A stretch of 64,000 nt of DNA. Source: Liopterus haemorrhoidalis. Taxonomy: Eukaryota; Arthropoda; Insecta; Coleoptera; Dytiscidae. The position numbers were made by a program, and so were the translations under genes. This document shows, in pieces, positions 34,007 to 44,976 of this stretch (position 1 is its first letter; the number at the start of each line of letters is the position of its first letter). The DNA lies in contig OZ020611.1 in NCBI GenBank assembly GCA_963971575.1, positions 239,406,654-239,470,653 on the forward strand, given 5' to 3'. Under the pieces are notes generated by a model. That model was not told the DNA's origin, searched no databases, and worked only from the letters and a program-made list of their open reading frames with translations.

Positions 34007-34602
34007 AGGGTGACCAGATTTCAGTTGAGGTAAACCTTAAGATTGAAAAAAAAAAAATAAATGGAACTACAGTATATTTTATTCAGTTTTACTCACCTCC
34101 AAAAAATACAAGTGATGAGCCAAAAAAAGGTCTTCACCTCTAAAATATAAGTACTAAACAAAAAAAAAAGGTCCTTACGTCCAAAATACAAATGATGAGC
34201 AAAAAAAGACAGGTCCTCACCTCCGAACTACAAACCCGGAGCCGTGAGGCTCTGGCCGGAAAACCTGAGACTCCGGGTGAAAACCTGAGACCTAGTTACC
34301 CTACTGCAGGGGTCGGCAAACTTTAGAGGCTAAAGAGCCAAATTCACCCTTTAACATTCTTGAAACATGTTAAAGAGCCATAATTTTGTTTTAATACATG
34401 ACTTTTTTAGCATCATTTGACGAGTAGTGCATAAATATACATAAATAAATCAAAACATGTAATAAGTATGGATTTAAATTATTGATAGCAATGGCCTTAC
34501 ATTTCCTTAGAAGGTTTTAGTATGTTAGATGTGCAGCTTAACTTAATTTGAAGAGCCGCATGCGGCTCGCGAGCCTCGGTCTACCGACCCCTGCCCTACT
34601 GG
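34007..34602. mobile_element. CAGGGTGACCAG element (hAT-like) with internal tandem repeat, interrupted
   Basis: The left end CAGGGTGACCAGATTT and right end CCTAGTTACCCTACTG form diverged inverted ends. A cleaner copy of the right end (GACCTGGTCACCCTGG) is at 45235-45250. The centre (34092-34230) is three to four ~45-bp units of the type CACCTCCAAAATACAAGTGA. A hAT MITE is inserted at 34307. A hAT assignment is inferred from the CAGGG ends only. Confidence 0.5.
34307..34593. mobile_element. hAT-type MITE (CAGGGGTCGGCAAAC family)
   Basis: It starts CAGGGGTCGGCAAACTTTAG and ends CCGACCCCTG. The perfect 8-bp duplication CCCTACTG lies at 34299-34306 and 34594-34601. It contains AAGAGCC and GCGGCTCGCGAGCC motifs. 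The same family occurs at 37999-38714 on the other strand. Confidence 0.9.
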
Positions 34603-34806
34603 AACCCACAATTTTTACATTTTTCAATTTTGTAAAACAATTTGTGTTAAGGATGAACTAAAATACAATTTATTGGAAGCACATTTTGAATTTGCTAATT
34701 ATTTTGTTAATTAAGTAGTTAAAAATGCCCTTTTCGTAAAACAATTATAACGCACTACAGAGATAAAAATCTGCAAATGTATTACTAGGAAGGTATAATT
34801 TAAAGC

Positions 34807-35732
34807 TTTTTAGGGTTTTGTAGGTATGACTAAAAAACCCTTATACCGTCATTTTGTCGTCTGTCTGTCTGTCTGTCTGTTCGGTAAAAATTGTAGCCAA
34901 ACGGCTAAACCTAGAGATTTGAAATTTGGCATGCTTATACAACTCTTTGACCCGCACATAGGAAAAATACTAAAACATCTAAAAAACATATCCCCCTAAA
35001 AATATAAACAAATATGTGCTCATCGAAAACAAAAATATTTTTTTTAAATTATGAGTAGGGTATCAAATGAAAGCCCTTAGTACATGGATTAACGATCAAA
35101 TTTTTATTTTTGAAAAATAAATTATTTTGATGCGATTTTTGACAAAATTGTGCAAAAAAAATTTTGTCCCACACCCTGTAGCCCAGATGGTTTAAACTAA
35201 AAATCTAAAAAAATTCTAAGTAAAGTATATTGGTGTGAACCGAAATAGTACAACAGGAATTTTTGATCAGATTATGTTTTCGGAAAATAACGCATTTTTT
35301 GTGGTTTTTGGTTCACAAAGTACAAAAGTTATACCAATGTAAGACACTCACATGCAAGGCGTACGATGGCGTTATTGGTTAGAGCACTGGTGTCGTAAGC
35401 TAAAACTCGCTGGTAAACGAAGGGTTTCGAGTTCGAGACTGAGTGAATTTTATTTTTTCTGTTTTTTTTTTGCATTTTTATTATGTTGAAATTATTTGTC
35501 AAAATTCTAGTTATATTTTGACAAATGTTGTATTTAATTTTTAAGAGCGTAAATTTAATAATTATCTTATTATATGATTAACAGACGATAAATTATTTTA
35601 AAAATATCGTTCATTTTGCCGTAATTACTACGAAGTAAAATTTGTCCTACACACTCAGCATACCGCCTTCACTTATTATATACCTGCGAAACCCTGAAAT
35701 GTGTGAATATTCACACTTCACATCAATTTTTT
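34807..35732 (+). mobile_element. Helentron-like family A, full-length, tRNA-like subtype 2
   Basis: TTTTTAGGGTTTTGTAGG start, four to five GTCT units, core, tRNA-like block, then the ATTAACAGACGATAAATTAT distal part, ACCTGCGAAACCCTGAAATG, hairpin GTGTGAATATTCACAC and CATCAATTTTTT. No coding capacity. Confidence 0.9.
35358..35440 (+). other. tRNA-like block, subtype 2
   Basis: The A-box region TGGCGTTATTGGTTAGAGCA starts at 35367. A good B box, GAGTTCGAGAC, lies at 35429-35439. GGTTAGAGCACTGGTGTCGT resembles the D arm and anticodon arm of Thr/Arg-type tRNAs; an isotype cannot be assigned. Confidence 0.65.
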
Positions 35733-36498
35733 AATTAGTATTTCAAATTTGGTTGCTTTACGGTTTTATAATAAATTCTATAGAAGAAGGCACAATTTGT
35801 GCTTTTTATGCATAAAATGTGCTAGTCTGGTACGCCACCAGCAAAAAAAGCTTATTTCGGTTGCTTACGCTCATGAAGTTCCCTCCCTAGTTGTGGCACA
35901 TGATCGTACGTCCCCGTATCTCATCCTCTTAAACAATTAAAAATTCGAACTACTATGGCATCATTTCACTTTGTAATTGTTGTGAATATTAAACAGAAGT
36001 GGTTGTTAGTAATTTTCCTTTCCAATAACTACCGAAGAAAAGTGTTGGGTTATAGAGATAAGATATTGGATTGTCAGTGTTTCGTTTGAATTTGACGATA
36101 CAGTATTTCACGGAAAATATTAATATACTTTTCTAACTTCATAACTGGAAAATAGAATGCGTGCTTGGTAACATAATTCGAGAAAGTGTTCTAACGCAGT
36201 GTTTCCGTATGAAGATTGTCTAGGTGTGTTGCGCCCGCTAAGGCGATCGCCAGATGAAATATTAAAAACTATATACGAGTACATGTGAAACTGGCTGGCG
36301 CTCTTTTAGTTTTTGAGGTCAATTTCCCATTCCGAATGTGGACACGACTGTCATACATTAAATATTTCTCCTTTGATTTATACATATATAATACATTCTT
36401 GGACTGTTTCTAGTTAAAAAAGAACTCCATAGATTGTTATAAAGAATAATTTGTCGCTTAATTTAGATAAATGCTTTACGATTACCTTTACACGTTAC
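35733..36498. other. unassigned spacer
   Basis: No gene recognised. A 63-codon frame at 35749-35940 has no family signature. Confidence 0.3.
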
Positions 36499-36501
36499 TT
36501 A

Positions 36502-37376
36502 TGCCGGGTTTACATTAGTAGAATAAAAGAGCTAGTAAGTAGCGCAAGTACTACGCGCTTTACTCTACTATCTTATTTTCGGGATAGTAGGTGTTCGTAC
36601 ACAATTGGCATACTATCTTATTTTCTGGCTAGTAAGTGTCAAAACACATTTGAAATCTTCACTGTGATTTTGTTATGCAATTATCTTTTTGTAAAAAATA
36701 GTTTATCAATATGAATATACATCGTCGCCGGCGTGATGTCATTAATAAAATGGTATTTTGTATTATATCATTTCTTGTGGAGGAAATAACTGATTGTCTT
36801 ATTGAAGAAATCGTTGTAGAATATAAGCCTATGCCGAATATAAGGTATCATTTTCTGACCACTGAAATAAATACAATTAATTAGTAATGAAATATTTCTT
36901 GTTGCACATTCTATAATTTTTTTTTTAGGCTAATCACATTTTATAGTATAAACAAATGTATGTTGATAAACAGACTATTGGTACTATTAAATTGAAAGAA
37001 AATCATCAATTAATAAATCAATATTTTTTTAAAATTTGTTTTGACACGTTACCGCTTGCCGTCAATTTTGCGTAGTGGAGGAAAAGATAGTAGCTAGTAA
37101 ATGCGTCGACAAGCTAACTGCTATCCTAGCCCAACTACTAGAAGCTAGTAGTCTACTAGTCACACTGTCAACTCTTTACACAGGGATAGTAACTAGTTTC
37201 TAGTTACCTGCTAAAGTTAGTTGATATAATAGTTAACATACTAGCGTCGGCGAATCAGTGCAGTTACGTCACAATACGAAACAAACGAATGTATTGTTTG
37301 TTACGTCGTGTGACGTAACTGCACTGATTCGCCGACGCTAGTTTAGCTCTTTTACTCTACCAATGTAAACCCGGCA
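36502..37376. mobile_element. PIF/Harbinger-like MITE (TTA duplication)
   Basis: It begins TGCCGGGTTTACATTAGTAG and ends CAATGTAAACCCGGCA. TTA flanks both ends (36499-36501 and 37377-37379), matching the TWA rule. Internally it carries many GCTAGTA/TACTAGC repeats and a perfect 33-bp inverted repeat. No transposase frame. Confidence 0.75.
37240..37342. repeat. perfect 33-bp inverted repeat inside MITE
   Basis: Arms 37240-37272 (ACTAGCGTCGGCGAATCAGT onward) and 37310-37342 are exact reverse complements with a 37-nt spacer. It lies immediately inside the right terminal repeat. Confidence 0.9.
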
Positions 37377-37423
37377 TTAACTTTATTCAATTTCAACTAT
37401 CACTTAAATGGTGTGAACTCATT

Positions 37424-37535
37424 AAAAAATTAATGTGAAGTGTGAATTTTCGCACATTTCAGGGTTTTGTAGGTATTTAATAAGTGTAAGAAGCCAATAT
37501 AATACTGGATGCCAACATAATAGGAATATTTTGAT
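37424..37535 (-). mobile_element. family A 3'-end fragment
   Basis: On the minus strand: TTACACTTATTAAATACC, ACAAAACCCTGAAATG, hairpin (one mismatch) and TTAATTTTTT. Only the last ~100 bp is recognisable. Confidence 0.65.
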
Positions 37536-37899
37536 TTTAGCCAAAAATGTGTCATTTGCTTGACAGCAAATTTTTAAATAAAACATTGTTTTTATCTAAT
37601 ATTTTTTATAATTATTCATTTATAGCGTGAGACCTAAGTTTTAGTTTGTATTGTTGGTATGGTAATCCTGGTATGACCAAGTGTGTTATAAAATAAATGA
37701 AATGTGCAATTTGTCAGAAACAGCAAATGCACTTGAGTTGGCACACATCTGTCCCATCTGTTGCCTCCCTCTCGCTTACACTCGTGGGCAGCTCAGTACA
37801 TCTGTCCCGCTTGCATATAGGGGACCCTTTGTTCCATACCCCCTCATACCACGCCACTGGCCGCTTAGCAACAAACTACTACCATTACTGATAATATTA

Positions 37900-37998
37900 G
37901 ACATAAAAATTGATGTGAAGTGTGAATTTTCACACATTTCAGGGTTTTGTAGGTATTTAATAAGTGTAAGAAGTCAACAGAACGCTGAATGTCTAGAA
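37900..37998 (-). mobile_element. family A 3'-end fragment, second copy
   Basis: Minus-strand 3' end with intact hairpin GTGTGAAAATTCACAC and CATCAATTTTT. It resembles the preceding fragment and is cut by the hAT element. Confidence 0.65.
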
Positions 37999-38080
37999 TA
38001 GTTCGGCTCGCGAGCTGCACAGGGCTTTTTGAGGACATTCGTGTGGCTCTTAAAATTAAGTTGATAAGGAATAAAATTAA

Positions 38081-38589
38081 CCCTTTACCGCATAGTGTGC
38101 TATGTATGGCACATTCCGATTTTTATTTTTTATTTTACTTTTAAAACTGAATCAGAACGTTAGTTCATAAATGTTCATATATGCCATATACACAGCAATG
38201 GATCCTGCAGTATCTCAAGTAATGGGCTGCAATAGATTTGAGAATATCAAGCGGAATTTGCACTTCAATGATAACTCTGAATTTATTGAGAAAGGACAAC
38301 TAGAAGATACGACCTTTTCTTTCAAAAATTCGAGGGCGACTGCTTTTAATCCCTAATGAAGAACACCTAGCAATTGACGAATAAATAATACGGAATCATT
38401 TTCTTTTGTAACATAATGTAGAATCATAATGTTCCATGTATGGCACAAACCCTAAATTATTATTTTTTCATAAAAATAATAATTAATATTTTAAATATAA
38501 TTTTTTAATTAACTTTTCTATCAATAAGAACCAATTCCTAATGCCCATGAATTATTTCAGTCAAAAATAAAAATTCATGCAGTAAAGAG
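38081..38589 (+). mobile_element. piggyBac deletion derivative, copy 1
   Basis: It starts CCCTTTACCGCATAG and ends CATGCAGTAAAGAG, inverted. TTAA lies at 38077-38080 and 38590-38593. It contains part of a piggyBac transposase frame. Its right two-thirds match 50021-50349. Confidence 0.85.
38171..38356 (+). pseudogene. piggyBac transposase fragment
   Basis: An internal piece of a DDE_Tnp_1_7 (piggyBac-type) transposase. The 61-codon frame reads YTAMDPAVSQVMGCNRFENI then KRNLHFNDNSEF, which matches the conserved 'M(S)xNRFxxIxxxLHFNDN' block that precedes the catalytic core. After about residue 45 the sequence turns into unrelated residues and a stop, so catalytic aspartates are absent. The second copy at 50021 begins within the same block. 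Confidence 0.8.
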
Positions 38590-38725
38590 TTAAGAAAATA
38601 TTCAAAAAGTCATGTATTAAAACAAAATGGTGGCTCTTTAAAATGTTTCCAGATGCCGTATTTACCCTTTAGTAAGCTAAAGAGCCAAGGTTCTAAAGTT
38701 TGCCGACCCCTGGTCTAGGACAACA

Positions 38726-39352
38726 TTTTTACCGACCGCCAACATATATAAGGGAGGTATTGTGATCATACCGATTTTGACATTTCGAGATTTCGATGGA
38801 TCTCCACGAATTGAGGTCCCTACATAACGTTTTGACTATTTTTAGCATGATGTCTGTCGGTCTGTCTGTCCGTCTGTCTGTCCGTCTGTCTGTCCGTCTG
38901 TCCGTGTACACCAGCAGAGCAAATTAGGCTGAAAGGATTTTTATGAAACTGCATATTTAAGCTTCTGCCATCAATGACACGAGTTGATCAACTTTTGGTA
39001 AAAATCGGTTGACTAGAAATGGGAGTTTACTCGTGTCGATTTTAAGATTTTTGCGAATATTTAGAAACAGAAAAATATTTCTAAAAAATTTATTGAACAA
39101 AAGTGGCTATAAATGCAATAACTAATAACTTTTATTTGAGACTTTTTTGATAAAACGAAAAATATCGACAAATTTTTGTAAAATTTAAAATTTTAAAAAT
39201 TTAAAATTTTTGTAACGTTTCCATGGTCATGATAAATAATATCTCTGTTAGAAAATATTAGGCCAAGTTATTTCTACTTTGCTGCTAGAATGTATTTTAT
39301 ACAAGTACTTTTGATGGCGGTCGGTGCTGTGGTGGCCACAGCTGATTTTTTT
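38726..39352 (+). mobile_element. Helentron-like family B, full-length
   Basis: TTTTTACCGACCGCCAACAT start, GTCT/GTCC tract at 38850-38901, core, then GATGGCGGTCGGT, hairpin CTGTGGTGGCCACAG and CTGATTTTTTT. It sits right next to the hAT end at 38714. Confidence 0.9.
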
Positions 39353-39588
39353 GGTTATTGTCATTAACAAAGTTAAATTTATGTATGCCTTATACAAGAT
39401 TTTAGCAATTATTAATGTCGTAAGCATGTAATAAAATTGAGGGAATAAAAAATAGATATTAGATATCAATGATAATTGTTCTACGTTTATTTAATTTTTT
39501 AATTTTATTATGATTGATGTAAATACAAAATAAGTTATAATAAATTTGAAAATAAGAAATTAAATCACGGAGTATTCTTTCATTTTCA

Positions 39589-39872
39589 TTTTTACCGACC
39601 GCCAATATATATAAGGGCGGTATTGTGTTCATACCAATTTTGACGTTTCGAGATTTCGATGGATCTCCACGAATTTAGGTCCTTACATAACGTTTTGACT
39701 ATTTTTAGTCTCAAATTTTTCATACTTATATGTAACGTTTCCATGGTCATGATAAATAATATCTCTGTTAGAAAATATTAGGTCAAGTTATTTCTACTCT
39801 GCTGCTAGAATGTATTTTAACAAGTACTTTACGATGGCGGTCGGTCCTGTGGTGGCCACAGCTGATTTTTTT
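39589..39872 (+). mobile_element. Helentron-like family B, internally deleted (284 bp)
   Basis: Both ends are intact (TTTTTACCGACCGCCAATAT and hairpin CTGTGGTGGCCACAG / CTGATTTTTTT). The microsatellite and most of the core are missing; the join is near 39708. A minimal mobile-looking derivative 237 bp downstream of a full copy. Confidence 0.9.
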
Positions 39873-40575
39873 CTATAATCACATCAAATCATGGGGTTCA
39901 TGAGTTCTAATTACACCACTGTATGAATCCATAACATATCTATTATAAACCTGGTTTTATTTCGGATAACCAGATATCTAAAAATTAATTATCGAGAAAG
40001 TAATAGTGGACCAATTAAAATGAACAGTAAGTGCCGAAGGTCTTGGAAATAGAATTTACCTTCTTTATTCTATGCGGTACTTATGCGTTTGGAACTTATA
40101 ATATTAGTAAACGGATAAATCCTTTCAAAAAGAACAATATATCTAATAGGAAATAACTTGTATTATTGGCAGTATAATCTTCAACCTGCAAATCAATATA
40201 TATGACACTCCCCAAATATCTCGAAATCAATCGTGCATATTCAGCAGTGAAACCCTCGACACCGCGATCACTGTTAACCCTTCAATCCCCCCCCCAATCC
40301 ACGCGGATTTAACCCTTCTGAACGCAGGACCTACCCCAGTTCGCATTGCATGACTGTACAAGGGGTGCCACAATACACTGCACATTAGGGGATGCATTTA
40401 TCTTATTTTTATATATTTATGGCAGATTAATTTTGCAAAATAACGCATGCGTACTGCAAATATAGAATAGGGTGAGTTTAATTTGTTCCACTTTTATTCG
40501 AAATGTCATCTTTGCCATAAATAAAATGGCATACAAATATTGTATACACCATGTTCATTTTAATTTTTTCACTTT
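39873..40575. other. unassigned spacer
   Basis: No gene recognised. It contains a C-rich run at about 40288-40298. Confidence 0.3.
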
Positions 40576-40582
40576 TAGTATC

Positions 40583-41150
40583 TTAAGAACTATAAAGCCG
40601 CATTCAGAGCTCTTAAATCAGTAGCTTATGCACTGTATCTTATGGACTGTTCACTGTCACCAAAAAGGTAAGACGTGAAACCGTTCCTACCTCCAAATTT
40701 AATACGCTGTTTGTTGTGGATTGTCCATAATTTTAAAACTTATAGCTAGTGAGATGTTTTAATGAGACAAACATATAAACACATTGGCTATCGCATTCTA
40801 TCAGTGACACTGTAGTTATCGAATGCCTTTACATAACCTAACATAATGTCATCATTAACAAATCTTGCTCAAAATTACAAAGGCGGACAGTAAATATGGT
40901 CAATTTAGGTAATTATGTACTGAAAATCTAAGACAACAGAATTATAAGAACGATAATACATATAAAATAGTTTACGAAGCTAAATAGTTGGTTTCAAAAT
41001 GCACAGATGGAGGGCTATTCGTTTATAACAGATGTGAACGATACATGGAACGTTAAAAGAATGCATTAAAACATAAGTCAGAGCGTAACAAAGAACAGTC
41101 TATAACTTAATTTAAAGAGGTCTGAATGCGGCTTAAGAGCTGCGAGGCAG
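40583..41150. mobile_element. MITE with GCCGCATTCAGAGCTC ends
   Basis: The left AAGCCGCATTCAGAGCTCTT and right AGGTCTGAATGCGGCTTAAG are imperfect inverted copies about 500 bp apart. Related end-like sequences (GAGCTGCTTTCAGAGCTCTT) occur near 57026. Target duplication not determined. Confidence 0.5.
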
Positions 41151-41208
41151 GTTATATTGGAGAATAATTGCCATTTTTGTTTTCAGTTTTATGATGTTTG
41201 ATGACTTA

Positions 41209-41451
41209 TTAAACTTTTTCAAAGTTATTCCCATCACGTTCAATTCACCTTCTCATACGTATGAACCACGTGTTAAAAATGTCTTCCCACTTTTCAGTTG
41301 GTACTTCTACATAGGTTTGGGTGCAGGCTGCTTGAAGCTCATTATCGCTCTTAAAATGGCGGCCTTTAAGCTTATCCTTGATGAAAGGGAAGAGTCCAAA
41401 ATCACAAGGAGCAAGATCTGGACTATATGGAGGATGTTTTATCATTTGTAG
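41209..41451 (-). pseudogene. mariner transposase C-terminal fragment
   Basis: The minus-strand frame starts at HPPYSPDLAPCDFGLFPF, which holds the third catalytic Asp of mariner (SPDLAPCDF). It continues KDKLKGRHFKSDNE and EKWEDIFNTWFIRMRR. The next codon is TGA where Cys is usual, followed by IERDGNNFEKV and a TAA at 41209-41211, so the last residues are cut off. The first two catalytic residues and the N-terminus are absent. Its sequence is distinct from the mariner at 11391, so it is a second lineage. Confidence 0.85.
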
Positions 41452-41774
41452 TCCAGAATTACTACCTAATATCTGAATGCTTACCTAATATCTTCTTTAC
41501 TTGTCCTTGGCAGATATGTTTAAATTTTTCCTTCTATATTTATTTTTAAATCTTGTAATAATTTCTTGGAAAAAAGTTAGTAGCTTAAGAAAGAGCTCTT
41601 TCATAATTAAAATTGGCAAAGAACAAAAGAATATTGAACTCCGAAATTAAAATAGCTTCATTTTACTCGGAATATACTTGTAATGTAACACAAGTTAAAA
41701 CTTGTTTTATTTAGGATTTACTTGTTTAATCAAGTCTTAATAACTTTTTAATATTGTATTCTTTAATGGCGGGT

Positions 41775-41870
41775 TGCTAACGTAAGAGTTTTCTCTAACT
41801 CAAGTTATAATCATTTGTTTTTGTATGCTACAACATAAAAAAACAAATGACTTTAACTTGAGTTAGGGAA
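41775..41870. repeat. inverted repeat, ~40-bp arms
   Basis: Left arm from 41782 (GTAAGAGTTTTCTCTAACTC) and right arm ending at 41880 are imperfect reverse complements, covering ACTCAAGTTA...CATTTGTTTTT. A small fold-back. Confidence 0.65.
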
Positions 41871-42349
41871 AATTCTTACTTTAAGCCATAAGAAATTTTA
41901 TTCTTTTCATAACGGCTACTAAGAGCTTTTAGCATATTTATTATAATAATATTAGGTAAAATTCAATATGAAACGTAAACATAACCTCACTTCTAACCAC
42001 AGAACGTCACTAACGTTCTAACATCAAACGAATGCTACAAATCGCGGGTGAATGTTGGCAACGTTGCAAAAGATACTACTCTAGAAAAATTATAAATGAC
42101 AAATGTAACAACTGAGTAGTGCTAAAAATTTGGGTACATTTCATTTTGAAATTAGTAATTAAATTAACCAAGTGTGACATCATTTCATTGTTTTGGCAAA
42201 TGGACTCTATCATAGAAATTGTTTTATTTATACATTGTTGCTATGGAGACCGTGTTTCACAAAAATCCCTAGATTGTATTCCGATATTTTTTATAAATGA
42301 ATTTTTTAAATTTCTATATTATAAGTGATGCAAATTATAAAAAATAGTA

Positions 42350-42472
42350 TATTATGCTCGTTTTATACGACGTATTGTCACATTTGTTTCTTTGGAGTAC
42401 TTCTCGTTGCGCTCGTCGTACTCCAAACAACTCGTGTATACATCGTCTTATAAAACACGTATAATAATATAT
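42350..42472. repeat. fold-back segment
   Basis: The palindromic centre TTGGAGTACTTCTCGTTGCG...CGTACTCCAA is flanked by imperfect inverted TATTAT.../TTTTATACGACG arms. It resembles the segment at 14682-14810 in design. Confidence 0.5.
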
Positions 42473-42489
42473 TACTGTACAGCCGTTGT

Positions 42490-43255
42490 TAAGTTGTGAC
42501 ATTTTTTCCACATCCCATATATTATCACCGTTTTATTATTCCTTTGTTACTTTTTATCAAATTTAAATAAATTACTGACATACTTACAAGTCATGAATCA
42601 TTTTTAATTATAGTTTTTAGTTGTTCACTTTTCCAAACGATAAAATCAAAATTAATGCTAAAAAACACACCGTTCTTTACATGTTAAATATTTCTATATT
42701 TGGCTCTAATTCATTCTTTGTTCTTTATCACCATTTCCAGTTACAACGCCCATAATTAAAGCGAACTATAGAAAAATTATAGATAAATATTTTTTATACA
42801 ATTACTGTTATTATCTTTCTTTCTCGATAATCTCAATTAATTGTCAACAACTGTTTTTTTAGGTTGTGTCTGGTTCTCCATTATTAGATTTTCGTGGGCA
42901 AATACTATCATTGAGTTGGGCACACTGGGACCTCAGGGGCTTGACCCCCCCCCCCTCAATCACTCAAAAAATATGAGCTTTTAGTGCTCTTAAGGAACAT
43001 ATTTGAGGTTTTTACTATTTAACTTGAATTTTAGAGCTTATGGCTTTTTTTAGGTTATTCTTGTAATTTGGAAGCCCCTTTTTTTGGTATTTTGGCCCCT
43101 TGTTTGGCCCCTTTTAAGCTTTCATGGTCAACCCTTGTACCATGAGTTCTTTAAAATTAATTAACTGTCATCACTGTTGTTGTCATAAGTTATTTATTGT
43201 TATATAAAGCTTGCAGTAGACATTATTTTTCCATAGCCAACCCTTATGTAATTTC
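42490..43255. other. unassigned spacer
   Basis: No gene recognised. It includes a run of C at about 42945-42955. Confidence 0.3.
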
Positions 43256-43259
43256 TTTT

Positions 43260-43445
43260 TGAACTCGTGGTATATTGGAAGTGACGACCTTTTTTTTGGT
43301 CCACTTGTATTTTTTATTTTTTTAGGTCATCACTTGTATTTGGAATCGCGGACCTTTTTTTAAGTTACTTGCATTTTGGAAGTGACGATCTTTTTTTGGT
43401 CAATACTGAAATGTGAAAGGTAAAGCCCTTTTTGGATTTTGGACG
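43260..43445 (-). repeat. degenerate ~45-bp tandem units (hAT-like element interior)
   Basis: Repeats of the type GGAAGTGACGACC(T)n followed by GGTCA...ACTTGTATT are the inverted, diverged counterpart of the units at 34092-34230. Probably the interior of the same CAGGGTGACC element family. Confidence 0.45.
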
Positions 43446-43805
43446 TTTTTTTGTCGGATCAAATATTAGAATAATAAATTATAGCATTTCACGCAGAATC
43501 ATAAAGTATTTTACACTATACATATATATCAAAGATTGATAATAAAGTTATCATAGTGTAAAGTGTACGCATGCTCAGAAATGTTGAAAGTTATACATGT
43601 ATATCGCTATTTGGTGCGGAACCATTTTATTTATATTTTTAAACCAGCCCCTGTAGGAAATAGAGTGGGAGAGAAGATTTTTTGATACATTTTTGACAAA
43701 AATCAGATCGAAATATTTATACTTTTTGGATACAATTTTACACTTGATTATACCTACTAAGCTCTAAAATCTCTATAAAATTAGCCTGAATCACAACATA
43801 CCTAT

Positions 43806-43993
43806 AGGCTATTCCAAACCTTTAGGCGGAACTAAATGGAATTTAAATTTTCTTAAGTTGTCACCAGTTATTTTTTTATATGTATATTGAAGTTTGCTTT
43901 TACTAAACAAAATAATCAAAAGCTTCAGTTAATCGGTAAAAGTAACTAGAATTGAAAATCTAGTTCCGCCTTAACCAATGGATCAGACTTTAA
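43806..43993. mobile_element. small MITE, copy 2
   Basis: Homologous throughout to 3198-3384; inverted ends CTATTCC...GGCGGAACTA and TAGTTCCGCC...CAGACTTTA. Confidence 0.6.
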
Positions 43994-44037
43994 ATAAAAG
44001 AAGACGGAAGAAGAAGAAGAACTTTATCTCCAGTTCG

Positions 44038-44976
44038 TTTTTTAGGGTTTTGTAGGTATGACCAAAAAACCCTTATACCGTCATTTTGTCGTCTGTCTGT
44101 CTGTCTGTCTGTCAGTCTGTCTGTCTGTTCGGTAAAAATTGTAGCCAAACGGCTAAACCTAGAGAGTTGAAATTTGGCATGCTTATACAACTCTTTGACC
44201 CGCACATAGGAAAAATACTAAAACATCTAAAAAACATATCCCCCTAAAAATATAAACAAAAATGTGCTCATCGAAAACAAAAATATTTTTTTTAAATTCT
44301 GAGTAGGGTATCAAATGAAAGCCCTTAGTACGTGGATAACGATCAAATTTTTATTTTTGAAAAATAAATTATTTTGATGCGATTTTTACCAAAATTGTGC
44401 AAAAAAAATTTTGTCCCACACCCTGTAGCCCAGATGGTTTAAACTAAAAATCTAAAAAAATTCTAAGTAATGTATATTGGTGTGAACCGAAATAGTACAA
44501 CAGGAATTTTTGATCAGATTATGTTTTCGGAAAATAACGCATTTTTTGTGGTTTTTGGTTCACAAAGTACAAAAGTTATACCAATGTAAGAAACCCACAT
44601 GCAAGGCGTACGATAGCGTAGTGGTTAGAGCACTGGTGTCGTAAGCTAAAACTCGCTGGAAACGAAGGGTTTCGAGTACGGAGTGAATTTTATTTATTCT
44701 GTTTTTTTTTTTTGCATTTTTATTATGTTGAAATTATTTTGTCAAAATTCTAGTTATATTTTGACAAATGTTGCATTTAATTTTTAAGAGCGTAAATTTA
44801 ATAACCTGTCTTATTATATGATTAACAGACAATAAATTATTTTAAAAATATCGTTCATTTTGCCGTGATTACTACAAAGTAAAATTTGTCCTACACACTC
44901 AGCATGCCGCCTTCACTTATTATATACCTGCGAAACCCTGAAATGTGTGAATATTCACACTTCACATCAATTTTTT
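44038..44976 (+). mobile_element. Helentron-like family A, full-length, tRNA-like subtype 2
   Basis: TTTTTTAGGGTTTTGTAGG start, GTCT tract at 44091-44128, core, tRNA-like block at 44605, distal part, hairpin GTGTGAATATTCACAC and CATCAATTTTTT. Very close to 34807-35732. Confidence 0.9.
44605..44685 (+). other. tRNA-like block, subtype 2
   Basis: The A box TAGCGTAGTGG at 44614-44624 is followed by TTAGAGCACTGGTGTCG. The B box is damaged by a short deletion relative to 35429-35439. Confidence 0.6.

Larger units (their letters stand above)
37999..38714 (-). mobile_element. hAT-type MITE interrupted by piggyBac relic
   Basis: On the minus strand it starts CCAGGGGTCGGCAAACTTTA (38714) and its other end has CTCGCGAGCCG (about 37999-38017). 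It is the same family as 34307-34593. A TTAA-flanked piggyBac relic sits at 38081-38589. Confidence 0.65.

Noticed and set aside
36451..36714. 87-codon plus frame
   Set aside because: Spans the left edge of a MITE; no domain.
37681..38001. 106-codon frame with CPICCLP
   Set aside because: The Cys pair has no further zinc-ligand pattern, and the frame runs into a family A 3' end at 37900.
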